A stretch of DNA of 64,000 nt from Eutreptiella sp. 'Long Island Sound 2002' (lineage: Eukaryota; Euglenozoa; Euglenophyceae; Eutreptiales; Eutreptiaceae): NCBI GenBank assembly GCA_964036045.1, contig OZ038378.1:163057311-163121310 (forward strand). Direction: 5' to 3'. Of the stretch, positions 18,970 to 29,084 are shown piece by piece. Under the pieces are notes generated by a model that saw only the letters and a list, made by a program, of their open reading frames with translations, ran no database searches and was not told where the DNA came from. The position numbers and the translations under genes are program-made. Positions within the stretch are counted from its first letter, which is position 1, and each line of letters opens with the position of its first letter.

Positions 18970-21900
18970 TTACTCAGGGTGGAGTCGAAGGAACTCAAGG
19001 TACACAGGATCCTCTTCTAGAGCCTTGCTCGACTCCCAAGACCATGTGTCGTCATCCCATTCACAACGGTACAGGAATGTGCGGCGCTTTTTAGATCCCA
19101 CTCGACGTCTAGCCACGATTTTGACAAGTCGAGGGGATTCTCCAGTTTTGACAGGGGGCATCGGAAACTCCCACACCGGCTGTCCCTCTCGATGGACGTA
19201 GGGTTTTATGCTGTCTCGATTGAAAACTCGCAACCCATCGAATGGGGCAGGGATGTCCAGTTTGACATTCTCGCCCTTGTTCAGTACCTCGAGTATTTTG
19301 TAAGGGCCGCACCAGACAACATCGAGTTTCCCTTTATGTCGATATTCAGGCACCAACACCCACCATCGTTCACCGACTTCAGGCACTCGAACGTGTCGGT
19401 CCATTTGCAGGACCACATGCATCTGGCGTCGGCGTTCCTCGGCAAGCATTGCACGCACAGAATCGAAGGTACGTTCCGCTCGTTGCATGTAATCATTCAC
19501 GGTTGATGGTTCATGTGCATGAGAAGTCATTCGGGGAAAATCCAATGGAAAAAGGGGTGTTCGTCCTTCATCTATCTCGAACGGGGATAGTCGAAGACTA
19601 TTGGATGTCAGGTTGTTGAACTGGATTTCGGCGAATAGGAGGTCGACATCCCACTCGTTGTTGCCGAAGATGCGGTGTGTACGCAGGCGCTGGAGGATGG
19701 ACTGATTACTGCGCTCCGCCAGGCCATTGCCTCGAGGGCGGTTGGCCACTGTTTGATGCATCTCAATCTTGAAGCGCTGGGCCAACTCCTTCCACGCCTG
19801 AGACTCGAACAGCTTGTCTCGGTCAGAAACAATTTGTCGAGGGCATCCTTTCAATCGAATAACCTCACGTAGGAACACATAAATGAGGTCGTCGGCTGTC
19901 ATATCCTTGCGACAAGGGATGAACATTCCACGCTTGGAGAATCGGTCGACTACAGTCATGATGGCATCATGGCCCCTTGTGGTCGGCGGCAATCCGGAAA
20001 CCCAATCGACGGACACGCTGTGCCATTTGGTGTCGGGCACCGGTAAGGGTCTTGGGACTCTGGCGGTGTCGACTCGTCTTGATTTCGCCGCTTGACAGAC
20101 ATCGCAACTTAGTATGTATCGCTCGACATAGTGTCGTAGGTGTGAACACACATAGTCGCGCTTAATCAGGGCCATGGTTCGAAGGACTCCTGAGTGGCCA
20201 TAGAACTCCGACTCGTGATACATAGCCACAATCGACGTAACCAGCGTTCGGGGAACAAGCAAACGTTTGCCCATCATCGACAAATGGAAGAATATCCCAT
20301 CATCGAACGACAACTTGGCATCTCGAAGCTGGTGTCGTGCCGCAGGGCTTCGAATTGCGACTTCGTAGATGTGTTTCGTCCGGGGGTCCTCCCGATAGGC
20401 TGCCGCCCACACAGCTGTCGAAGTCAAGTCTTTGCACTGATAATGTCGATGTACTCGGCGGTGTGTACCCTTAAGACTCGAAGGGTACGGCGTGTTCGGC
20501 CCAACTTTCGGCAAGGGAACCGATTGCAACGTGCCGTCACGGTGACGTCGACAGCGAATCAGTTCCGCCATGGTCGGTGCATATCGAAGTTCATTGCCAA
20601 AGGTGACTCGAAGGGGGCGATCCATGCTTACATCGGGGAGGTCGTCGGTGTCAATAGACGTGTCTGGCTCATTGCCAGCCTCATCGAGATGCATGTTTGG
20701 TTGGTGTGAATTCTCAGCCATGATCTCGTCCGATGGTGCTGGATCCAGTCCCAGGTCCTCCGGCTCGGCAGTTGTCGCGCTCGACGGTCGCGGCTCCAGG
20801 TCCTCCGGCTCGACGGCGGGTTCGGTGTCGAATTGGAGGGCTGGTTCCGCTAGCTCATCTGCGTCAAGTTCCTTCCCGACGGAGCGTCCGCTTCGTAGTG
20901 AAACGTACAGGTGGTCGTACGGCTGGGGCCACACCTCGTCATGAGAGTATGTGTCTTCAAGTACATGTAGGAACTCATCGACAGGTTCTCCTTCCGGTGA
21001 AGCCCAGTCTTCGACCAGGGGAATTGCGAAAGCCCGTGTACGTGTAGCATTTTCGATCTCCATCAACTGCCGCGAAGTTAAACGAGAGCAGGCATCTGCC
21101 GCAGGGTTCTCGAGGCCCGGCACGTACCACAACGTCAGGTTGTATTCCTCGAGGAATTGGGACCATCGTGCTTGCCGTGGTGTCAGCGGTCGAGGACAGG
21201 TCTTGAGATATCGAAGACTTTCGTGGTCAGTGTGCATGTGCACCTGCTGCGGTCCTCGAAGTAGGTGAAACCATTGTTTCAAGGCTAATACGATGGCCAA
21301 CAACTCCTGTTCTCGAATCGGGTATCGAGTTTCGGCAGGCTGCATTTTCCGCGACATGAAGGCTATAGGTCGAAGATGTCCCTTGTACTTCCCATGCGCA
21401 CATCGTTGCGCCAGCGTAGCACCCACGCAGTCTTTCGAGGCATCTGTGTACAGGTGATACGGCTGTCGGGGGTCGATAGCACTGAGATGTGTCGCGCTGA
21501 TCATCGCCTGCTTCAGCTTGTCGAAGGAAGCTTGGTGGACGGCCGTCCATTCCCACTCGAAGTCTGCCTTAAACATTGCAGTCAGAGGGGCTGCGACAGC
21601 TTGGAACCCTTCGACAAACTGCTGGTAAAATCCACACAATCCAATGAACTGTCGAACTTCATGAACCGTAGTTGGTGGAGGCCAACCTCGAATGACCTTG
21701 ATCTTTTCGGGGTCCATGTGTACTCCATCTTGGTCGATGATGTATCCGCAGAAGGGCACTGGACTCTGAAAGAATGTGGATTTATCCATGCAGGGGAAGA
21801 GCTGGTGCTCACGCAGTAGGTCATGTACCAGGTCGAGGTGTCGTTGGTGTTCGTCCGCATCCTTCGAGAAGACGAGGATGTCGTCAATGTACACCCATAC

Positions 21901-23658
21901 AAAAATCCCCAAGTGGTCTCGCAGGACATCATTCACGACGCGTTGGAACGTCGATGGTGCATTGCAGAGGCCAAAGGGCATAACGACCCACTCGAAGGCG
22001 CCAAATTGTGTGTTGAAGGCGGTTTTCTCGATATCTTCGTCTTGAATTCGGATCTGGTGGAACCCACTAACAAGGTCAATCTTTGAGAATACGGTGGAAC
22101 CCCCCAATGTACTCAAGATGGATTGGATCGATGGTAAAGGATATCGATCTCGTACAGTTCGTGTATTCAACGCTCGGTAGTCGACGCACATACGCCATTT
22201 ACCATTCGCTTTCTTCACCAGTAGGCAACCCGCTCCGTATGGACTCGAGGATGGTCTGATGCGACCAGATCGATGCAACTTGTCCAAATGTCGTCGAAGT
22301 TCATCTAGTTGGCTCGGATCCATTTTGTAAGGGTGTACCCACGGTGGATTTTCTTCCGAATCGAGGCGTATTCGATGGTCTCTTCCAGGTCGATGCGGAG
22401 GTAGGTCTCCATATTCTGCTTTCTCCCGGTCGTAGAGGTCCGCCCACTTGTGTAATCGACTCGGTAGTTTGCGTCGAACAGGGTCAAGCCCGTCATCATT
22501 GTCATCGCTGGCTTGCATCTTATCCATTTCATCGACCGGCACTGCTGGTCGAGGCATGCAACACAGAAATACTTGATCTCCCGTGAGATCAGATCGACGG
22601 ATCTCTCTTTTGAGTTTCGGCAACGAAATGTACTCAATCTCCATATCGCTGCACTCCTCATCGGTGATACCATCTTCCGTTTCGGACTCATCGTACGTGT
22701 CAGTACTGCGCTGAACGTGTGTCGACGAGTGTAGGTCAGGGTGTTCGTTGGCATGTGGGGTAGGATTCCCAACCGGACTCGCCTTCGAGGAACTGGATGA
22801 AAGTATCGAAAGAAGGTCCAGCTTTGAAGCTGCTTGAAACTGTAGCTGGGTGGAATGTCGTGATTCGCCAAACGACAACCGGTACGAAATCGAACCATGT
22901 TGGATGTCGGCGTATCGCTCCTTCCAGTTAACAGTTGGATTGTAGCTTCGACGCCATGGTAGTCCAAGCACTACATCCGGCAAAATCTCCAAGACCTTGA
23001 AGTGGTGACGAAATACAAGCTCTCCAACTCGAACGTAAGCTCGCGTGTAGTACCGTACTTCGACTTGGACACCTCCTGCTGTCAAGACATGTCCAGGGTT
23101 TCTCAGTTTATAGAGGGGAAGTCGCGCCCTCTTTGCCGTTTGCATCGACATAAAGTCACTAGTCGCTCCACAGTCGACCAACAGTTCCACGCTGGAGTCG
23201 AAGGAGTCTTCTCGACATGCGCAAATGCGCCCTCGAACCGTGAACAGAGACGCATGCTCAGGTTCGGTTCCTTCGACAGTGACACTTCCAAGCGTCGAAT
23301 TCTTTTCGGGTTTATTGGTGCTGGTGGTGGTGTTCAGCTCTTCTCGAGGACGTCCGCCACCAGGTCTTCGAAATTGTTTTCTAGGCCGTTGTAGGCCTGT
23401 CTCTGCTCTTGGAGCGGGATCGAAACCGTCCCTTGCTATCTCGACTTTGGTCTCGTTTCGGCGTGTTCGACCGTGATTCCCGGCGTTCTCGTCCTCGGGA
23501 TGGCGGTCGACCTTTTGGACAGTCGCGTGCCAAGTGTCCTTGTTCGCCACAGTTGTAGCAACGTCTGCTTTCTCGACCATCTTGGCGTCCGCCATGTTGA
23601 CGTCCGAACCGTTCACCAATGTAGGCATGTAACTCTTCTCGAAGTTTGGCAATTGCAT
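18970..23658 (-). CDS. Element C pol: protease, RT, RNase H, integrase, chromodomain
   Basis: A 1562-residue ORF whose ATG at 23658 lies inside gag, in the +1 frame, overlapping it by 278 nt. Protease LLVDCGATSDFMS (about 23165). RT with PFGLCNAPSTFQ and the standard VYIDDILVFS (about 21880-21891). RNase H HLYTDASKDCVG, REQELLAI, HTDHESL. Integrase H2C2 finger ending CDVCQAAK, then SVDWVSG, VSDRDKLF and GLAERSNQS, giving the DDE triad. The last ~50 residues (VARRRVGSKKRRTFLYRC, then W-D-D-D-T-W-S-W-E) form a chromodomain, which in chromoviruses directs integration to marked chromatin. An acidic spacer around 20600-20950 lies between RNase H and integrase. Confidence 0.95.
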   Translation of the reverse strand: MQLPNFEKSYMPTLVNGSDVNMADAKMVEKADVATTVANKDTWHATVQKVDRHPEDENAGNHGRTRRNETKVEIARDGFDPAPRAETGLQRPRKQFRRPGGGRPREELNTTTSTNKPEKNSTLGSVTVEGTEPEHASLFTVRGRICACREDSFDSSVELLVDCGATSDFMSMQTAKRARLPLYKLRNPGHVLTAGGVQVEVRYYTRAYVRVGELVFRHHFKVLEILPDVVLGLPWRRSYNPTVNWKERYADIQHGSISYRLSFGESRHSTQLQFQAASKLDLLSILSSSSSKASPVGNPTPHANEHPDLHSSTHVQRSTDTYDESETEDGITDEECSDMEIEYISLPKLKREIRRSDLTGDQVFLCCMPRPAVPVDEMDKMQASDDNDDGLDPVRRKLPSRLHKWADLYDREKAEYGDLPPHRPGRDHRIRLDSEENPPWVHPYKMDPSQLDELRRHLDKLHRSGRIRPSSSPYGAGCLLVKKANGKWRMCVDYRALNTRTVRDRYPLPSIQSILSTLGGSTVFSKIDLVSGFHQIRIQDEDIEKTAFNTQFGAFEWVVMPFGLCNAPSTFQRVVNDVLRDHLGIFVWVYIDDILVFSKDADEHQRHLDLVHDLLREHQLFPCMDKSTFFQSPVPFCGYIIDQDGVHMDPEKIKVIRGWPPPTTVHEVRQFIGLCGFYQQFVEGFQAVAAPLTAMFKADFEWEWTAVHQASFDKLKQAMISATHLSAIDPRQPYHLYTDASKDCVGATLAQRCAHGKYKGHLRPIAFMSRKMQPAETRYPIREQELLAIVLALKQWFHLLRGPQQVHMHTDHESLRYLKTCPRPLTPRQARWSQFLEEYNLTLWYVPGLENPAADACSRLTSRQLMEIENATRTRAFAIPLVEDWASPEGEPVDEFLHVLEDTYSHDEVWPQPYDHLYVSLRSGRSVGKELDADELAEPALQFDTEPAVEPEDLEPRPSSATTAEPEDLGLDPAPSDEIMAENSHQPNMHLDEAGNEPDTSIDTDDLPDVSMDRPLRVTFGNELRYAPTMAELIRCRRHRDGTLQSVPLPKVGPNTPYPSSLKGTHRRVHRHYQCKDLTSTAVWAAAYREDPRTKHIYEVAIRSPAARHQLRDAKLSFDDGIFFHLSMMGKRLLVPRTLVTSIVAMYHESEFYGHSGVLRTMALIKRDYVCSHLRHYVERYILSCDVCQAAKSRRVDTARVPRPLPVPDTKWHSVSVDWVSGLPPTTRGHDAIMTVVDRFSKRGMFIPCRKDMTADDLIYVFLREVIRLKGCPRQIVSDRDKLFESQAWKELAQRFKIEMHQTVANRPRGNGLAERSNQSILQRLRTHRIFGNNEWDVDLLFAEIQFNNLTSNSLRLSPFEIDEGRTPLFPLDFPRMTSHAHEPSTVNDYMQRAERTFDSVRAMLAEERRRQMHVVLQMDRHVRVPEVGERWWVLVPEYRHKGKLDVVWCGPYKILEVLNKGENVKLDIPAPFDGLRVFNRDSIKPYVHREGQPVWEFPMPPVKTGESPRLVKIVARRRVGSKKRRTFLYRCEWDDDTWSWESSKALEEDPVYLEFLRLHPE

Positions 23659-25048
23659 CGAGATTCATCGGCTCTGCCACGGCCGAAGCCGTGGGCGCCG
23701 CAGCTGGGGTCGGCATTGATGTGACGTGTGGCGTTGGCATAGGGTTCGATGGAAACGTGGAAGTCGAAGTAGGTGGGACCATCATAGGCAGGGGTCTCGA
23801 CACTGCAGGACCCAGGGTGTGATCTGATGTCGTTCTCGATGCGTTCTGTACTTCTTCCAGTTGATACCCAGCCGCAATGTAGGCTTCTGCGATGGTCTCT
23901 ACCAAGGTATCGAATCCAAATGGATTATCAGAACGCCAACTCGAACGGACCTCAACGATGTATTGCCAACGCACAGCGTCATTCGACAACCCTTCAACAA
24001 ATCGAGAGTTGACGAGGTAAGCCATCTGGAGTTCATTAGTGTTGACCTTCGACTTGATAACGCATGTACGAAATTCTCGAACGTAATCTGCATGTCGGGG
24101 AAACTCGCTCTCTTTCAAGCTCAACATTCTCGACAAATACACTGGCTCATGGGATATGCAGTCGAAACGCTGGCCTAACACACGCATGAGCTCGAACCAG
24201 TCGTCCTGTACAACTTTCGTCAGGCTATGATAGTACTCAGCGGCATCACCATCGAGGAGGAATGACATCGTTGCTGCCTGATCGACGGGTGAGGTGATGT
24301 CCGACAGAGTGAAGGCTCGTAATAGATCTTCTTTCCATGTTCGAAATTCTCCGCATCCAGGTTTACCCGTGAACCTCTTGACCAGTTTGTTCAGGCGCTC
24401 GACGCGGCGTCCCAAAATCTCCTGCGAAGGAGCACGTTGAACTACGAACTGGGGTAGTGGTTCGAAGGTAGGCCGCTGTGGGAGTGGTTGTTGTGGAGGG
24501 TGAGGTTGGTTCGAATTCGAAGAAGACGGTGGTTGCGGAAACTGTTGTTGTTGTGGTTGCGGAAACTGGATGTTGTTCGGAGGTGGTGGACTCGAAGTTC
24601 GTACAAATTCGTTAAGAAGGGCGTAACATTGTGACAATTCAAGCTCTACGCGTCGAAGCTCATTTGCAGCAGCTTGAGTTGCATTTTCCGTCGAGGACTG
24701 CAAGGTATCGATGCGCTGGCCAGTTGCTGCTGTAGCACTTGCTGCTGTCGCCTGCAATGCATCGACGCGTTGTTCAGTTGCTGCGGTAGCACTTGCTGCT
24801 GTTGCCTGCAACACATCGACGCGTTGTTCCAATTCGATAACTTTGGCTTGAGTATCCGCAAGCTTCTGCGAACAGCTGTGAAGATCACGAGAGAGAGATG
24901 GAAACCACTCGCTTTCTCGACTAGCGATGCGCTCTGCGATGAACTTCTCTAACGAGGTCGAAAATTCGTGATGCAAGGGTGAATCACTTCGAAACAAACT
25001 GTCTCTGATGAAATGCAGCATAGCTGCGTCGTCGAAGGGCCGCTCCAT
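23381..25048 (-). CDS. Element C gag
   Basis: 555 residues from ATG 25048, about 90 nt after the primer-binding site. The N-terminal helical region has an 18-residue repeat (LQATAASATAATEQRVD type, three copies at about 24690-24830) that looks like a coiled coil. A Pro/Gln-rich stretch follows, then a retrotransposon-gag-like core (about 24380-23830, with FTGKPGCGEFRTWKEDLL and WFELMRVLGQRF). A perfect CCHC knuckle, CYNCGEQGHLARDC (near 23520), and an Arg/Ser-rich tail close the protein. Pol overlaps the end in +1, so pol needs a frameshift or internal initiation. Confidence 0.93.
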   Translation of the reverse strand: MERPFDDAAMLHFIRDSLFRSDSPLHHEFSTSLEKFIAERIASRESEWFPSLSRDLHSCSQKLADTQAKVIELEQRVDVLQATAASATAATEQRVDALQATAASATAATGQRIDTLQSSTENATQAAANELRRVELELSQCYALLNEFVRTSSPPPPNNIQFPQPQQQQFPQPPSSSNSNQPHPPQQPLPQRPTFEPLPQFVVQRAPSQEILGRRVERLNKLVKRFTGKPGCGEFRTWKEDLLRAFTLSDITSPVDQAATMSFLLDGDAAEYYHSLTKVVQDDWFELMRVLGQRFDCISHEPVYLSRMLSLKESEFPRHADYVREFRTCVIKSKVNTNELQMAYLVNSRFVEGLSNDAVRWQYIVEVRSSWRSDNPFGFDTLVETIAEAYIAAGYQLEEVQNASRTTSDHTLGPAVSRPLPMMVPPTSTSTFPSNPMPTPHVTSMPTPAAAPTASAVAEPMNLDAIAKLREELHAYIGERFGRQHGGRQDGRESRRCYNCGEQGHLARDCPKGRPPSRGRERRESRSNTPKRDQSRDSKGRFRSRSKSRDRPTTA

Positions 25049-25127
25049 TGTAGATCGAAGTCCAAATCAAGTTGACGGCGTTGCGGCGTCGAAGCTTGAT
25101 CTCGAAGATTGATCCTCCCCGCCACCT

Positions 25128-25139
25128 AGCTGGCTACCA
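25128..25139 (-). other. Primer-binding site of C
   Basis: On the minus strand TGGTAGCCAGCT begins two nucleotides inside the 5' LTR. TGG-start sites match the CCA end of tRNA primers. The exact tRNA is not determined and differs from the A/B primer after seven bases. Confidence 0.65.
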
Positions 25140-25141
25140 CT

Positions 25142-25448
25142 TGTTGTGGTTTGTTTCTTGGCAACTCGACTGCACTCCTGTGCCTCTTTGTTTCTCAAAA
25201 TCCGAAATCCAAAATCCCAATCGACAAACCTCGCAGGATCTTTAGACGGGGCACCAATAATAACACAATCTCGAAGACATAAACCCTGTTCAAGATCGAA
25301 GTATCTTACAGCGCTCATTCACAGTTGGCATTCGATGCTTCTTTATTATTCACAGACTGTCAGCGCGATTGCGACTGCGACTTGCGATTTGCGCGCTGTT
25401 GCGCTGTTGCGCTGCGCTGTTGCGCTGCTGCTGTTCGAAGCCATAACA
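25142..25448 (-). repeat. 5' LTR of element C
   Basis: 307 bp partner of 15392-15698. The TSD TATG follows at 25449-25452. Confidence 0.95.
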
Positions 25449-25452
25449 TATG

Positions 25453-25830
25453 GAGGATGACGGTTCACTACGGATGCCCGAAAGGGACATCTCTCTCTCT
25501 AGACCTACTGTACCTACACCTACGGCCGTAGAGGCTAGACCCAAAAGAATAAGCGCTAGTGAACCCATTACGTTTACTGAATCAGAGATGAAAAAGCAAG
25601 ACTACTACTTTGTTGAAAGAATCCTCCGCCACACCTACAAACGTGGTTGGAGATTCTATACAAAGTGGTCTGGCTATTCTATCTCTGACTGTACCTGGGA
25701 GCCAGTGACGGCTTTCATACTCGATGACGGTAACGTCAACGAGGTTTTTGCTGATTACTGCAAATCTCAGGATTTGCGTGACATTCTGCAGTCAGCCCAA
25801 AATCAGGCCCGCAAGCGTGCTGGGAGGTGA
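25453..25830 (+). CDS. Element B pol, C-terminal part with chromodomain
   Basis: Exact in-frame continuation of the frame cut at 15391: the codon ATG ends at 15391 and GAG starts at 25453. It contains a chromodomain: DYYFVERILRHTYKRGWRF, then YTKWSGYSISDCTWEP. Aromatic residues at the usual chromodomain cage positions (Y/F, W, W) are present. It ends at TGA 25830. The ATG at 25450 lies in the duplicated target site and is not a true start. Confidence 0.93.
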   Translation, partial: EDDGSLRMPERDISLSRPTVPTPTAVEARPKRISASEPITFTESEMKKQDYYFVERILRHTYKRGWRFYTKWSGYSISDCTWEPVTAFILDDGNVNEVFADYCKSQDLRDILQSAQNQARKRAGR

Positions 25831-28272
25831 GACTACTCCCTCCTGTTTCATAGCACCTGTGAAAACGGTGCATCTATGGTCCTAAGGCCCTGTTTCACTG
25901 AGCAGTGAGTTCACACTCACTAGCCTGGGAGTTGTCGTGGATTTCCAAGGGAACTCCGAGGCTGGGGGACAGGTTTCACCAATCTAGGGAGAGAGAGAGA
26001 TGAGCGGTGTGTAACTGGCGCGCGTGTGAGTGTCAACAGCCCCAACTGAAGTGTGTTGCCTAGGAGAGAAGTGAAACACTACTGCTAAGCAAGCCGATTC
26101 TTACGGGTGGTGAACACCTGGTTCCATTTTGGAACAGTCAAGCATCCACCACCGGAGGGGCAGGGTTGGTGTTCCCCAGGGAGGGGACCTCCCCCAGGAA
26201 CTGGGTGGGCTGCAGGACGAGCAGAGTTTGCATGGGCTGCCCAACCACGACCAGGGCTACCCCCTTGGCTGCAAACCTCCCCGCCTTGCGCACCCACCGT
26301 CAAAGACGCTAACGCCTGATCCTACACCGCAAGACACCCTGATCCTACAACTTCCCACACACACGCCCACGCCAAGGCAAGTCAAGTTGTAGCTAACACC
26401 AAGCATCCCTGAACAAACAGTGAACGCTTTGGGTGCATCTCGCCTCCGGTCCGATGACACCCGTGCAAGTGTGGACACGGAACCGAAGCTCAACGTGATC
26501 CGTGCAGAGTGAGTGAATGGCGCGCAAAAGTGTGTTGTGTTGTGTATGTGTGTGCAGTGCTGTGCGTGGATGTGCGGTGCAGGGCGAGCATGTGTGTGAA
26601 TCTACCTCAGGGTCTCTACCTTGGGGCTACCCAAAAGAAAAAGAGAGAGGGTCACACACGGGGAGACCAGGAAAAAACCGTCAGGGATCAGAATGGGAGT
26701 GGGAACAAGGGCCAGCGTACGCTGACCAACGCGAACGCCCTTGCCCATTCCAATCCCCTGCCTTCCCAGTCTCCCACACGCTGAACTTAACGCTCTACAA
26801 AGGAGTAGCCCTTTGCAGGAGCGCCCCTTGCTAACGCCTCCAACCCACATCCCACTCTCCACTCCACACTCCTCCCACACTCGGAGAACTCAAACCGCAC
26901 AACTTGCAAGTCGGGAATCTCACCCCAGAGTTTCATTGGGCTTTTTGAGTTCCCACGGTCCTACACTCTCTAACACACGCTGCATGTGTGAGCGGCACGT
27001 TGAAACATATGAGTGTTTTAGGTGCCTGCACGTGAGCATATGCATGCACTGAAAGATTCAACAGGCATTCCGCCACAAAACCACCAACAGACGACAGTGA
27101 CGCATATAGCGGCGCCTCCGCTGTGCATGCACACTGTCCTGCAGAGCGAGCAAGGAAGGTTCTCCCTACCTCCCAAACCTTGAATGTTTCCCTTATGAAG
27201 GTTTTACCCTCTATCCTACTTGGATTCGGAGTTCTTACGTGTGCACGACGCGGCGTACGCTGCTATTTTGCATGCGTGACGGCCTGTTTCCCTCCTGAAT
27301 CCTGCCTGAATGCCAGCCCAAGCCAGACCTTGCGAGGCACCAAGAGCGTGCAAAAGACGGCAAAGCAAGGTAAAAACACGCTACGCGTGTTGTGCAAGCT
27401 TTAACCAACACGTATGTTTCATTTCTGTTGTGCTATGTGTGGCTGATGTTCAAACTCGCCTATTACACGCACAGTGGTGAATTGATGCGCGCAAAACGTA
27501 CAGTTACCCTATGGCTGTACTGTGCACCCTCCCCGCGCAAAAATTTTTGCCTGTCTGTAAGCCTCAAGTTACAAAATCGCGTTTTTCGCTGCTCGTTGTT
27601 TTCCAAATTCTTTGTTTTACAAAACTGCACTTTTTGCAGCTTCAGAAGCGCATTTTTACAAAAGTTCAAAAGTTTTTGGACTTTGGAGGCTTCGCCCCCA
27701 GTCCCGCACGGCGGACGCGCGCAGTTACGGGAGTCGCCAGAACTCCCAGCTCTACACTTTGCGCTTTTCAGGTGTCCAAATACTTTTTCAAGTTTTGGTT
27801 CCTGGCGAGTGAGAAGCTGAGCTACGGTTCATTTTCATGTTCATGTCAAGCGCTATTCATTGCCGATTTCAAATTGATTTTCAAAAATTGGTATCTGCAT
27901 TTGTTATGTAAGGCTTCCCTAAGGATTCCTACGCCTTGTCCATGCTTTATATATCACTTTGAGCACAATCTTTATGGAACTTCTGGTATTTGCATTTTTA
28001 GCTCCAAACTAATCACCGATTGTGCTGTGGTAAGAGTGGTATAGTAAGAAAGGTAACTCACATGTATGCTTTCCGAAGTCATTCCACTCATTCTTTACTG
28101 TGGTACTGAGGTGCAGTGATCATACTTGGTATTGAAGGTAGTCCAGTTCTGGACTGAGTAGTAAATGCTAAGAGATTTCACAAGGCTGCATATGATTATG
28201 GCCACAATATCATTTTTCAGCCTATTTTTCTGAGTATTTACTCCTGAATTCCAGGGCTTCAGTCGGGGGGGG
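25831..28272 (+). other. 3' noncoding region and polypurine tract of B
   Basis: About 2.4 kb between pol and the 3' LTR without a supportable gene; short ORFs here are of low quality. It ends in a polypurine tract of eight G (28265-28272) immediately before the LTR. The matching region of A is also about 2.3 kb, so a long 3' region is typical of this family. Confidence 0.75.
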
Positions 28273-29079
28273 AGTGAGATTGAGCCCCATGGAGTATATA
28301 TTTTGAACTCAGAGTGTACCTTATTTGAACTCAGAGCAGATTCAGATCAATCATCATCATTCATCATCATCATCATTCATCATGCATCATGTGTCATGTG
28401 TCATGCATCATGTGTCATGACATGCTGGCGCCCTAGCATGTGTTTTTCACATTCCAACCCAAAACTTCACTTTCGCTCAGAACTAACACAACCACAACCC
28501 CACTCTTATGGGTTCCTAAGAAGGTTATACTATTCATTTTTCATAACTCTTTGAATTTGGATGATCACATTTTTGACATCATGGATTGTCATGCATGTCA
28601 TGCATGATCGACTCATTTTGTGAGTGATACCACACATACTACCTTCGAAGGAGTCTAAGGCCCCTAAGGGACCTCTATTTACTCTACAACCCTTTTCCAT
28701 GGTTGTCCCTACTTCTACATGTATTTTAATGCCTATTTGGTGGGTCCCAAGCATGTTTCATGTATTGGGGGATCCCAAGAATATACCTAGGCCTAAGCCA
28801 AGCCCCAAACACAAGAGGAGAGAAGAGAGATAGATAGAGGAGAGGCGCCTGGCGGCGACACCAGGGAGCACGTGGTGCTTCCTAGGTAAGTCCTAACTAG
28901 GTGTATTTTACTACAAGAGGCATATTTGTATGGTGAGAGTGGAAGAGAGGTAAGGAGTGAACATGAGTGTAAATAATGATTGTGTTTCATAGTCCCTTTT
29001 TTGCTATGGACTAAGCTGGAAGACAAAATACTATGAGCCCATTACTTTGCAGTTGTTGAGGAGGGTGCCAAATCTAACT
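28273..29079 (+). repeat. 3' LTR of element B
   Basis: 807 bp, about three substitutions from 7523-8329. The TSD GGGTC follows at 29080-29084. Confidence 0.95.
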
Positions 29080-29084
29080 GGGTC

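Larger units (their letters stand above)
15392..25448 (-). mobile_element. Element C: chromovirus-type LTR retrotransposon with a third ORF
   Basis: Minus-strand element with identical-length 307-bp LTRs (15392-15698 and 25142-25448) showing three differences, canonical TG...CA ends, and a 4-bp TSD TATG (15388-15391 and 25449-25452). In transcription order: 5' LTR (right), primer-binding site, gag, pol with chromodomain, a 911-residue ORF, polypurine tract, 3' LTR (left). All three ORFs are open. TCGA is strongly over-represented along its whole length and not in the flanking element B. Confidence 0.95.
7523..29079 (+). mobile_element. Element B: Ty3/gypsy-type LTR retrotransposon inside A, interrupted by C
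   Basis: Two 807-bp LTRs (7523-8329 and 28273-29079) differing at about three positions, with a perfect 5-bp TSD GGGTC (7518-7522 and 29080-29084). The internal order and protein motifs match A (same family), but the LTR sequences are unlike A's apart from the AGTRAG start and the same primer-binding site. Element C lies in pol. Without C, B would be about 11.5 kb. All frames of B appear open, so it may have been functional before C landed. Confidence 0.95.

Noticed and set aside
28277-29079. CRISPR-like or satellite interpretation of the ATC/CATG repeats
   Set aside because: Simple microsatellite inside an LTR; no spacer structure, and the genome is eukaryotic.
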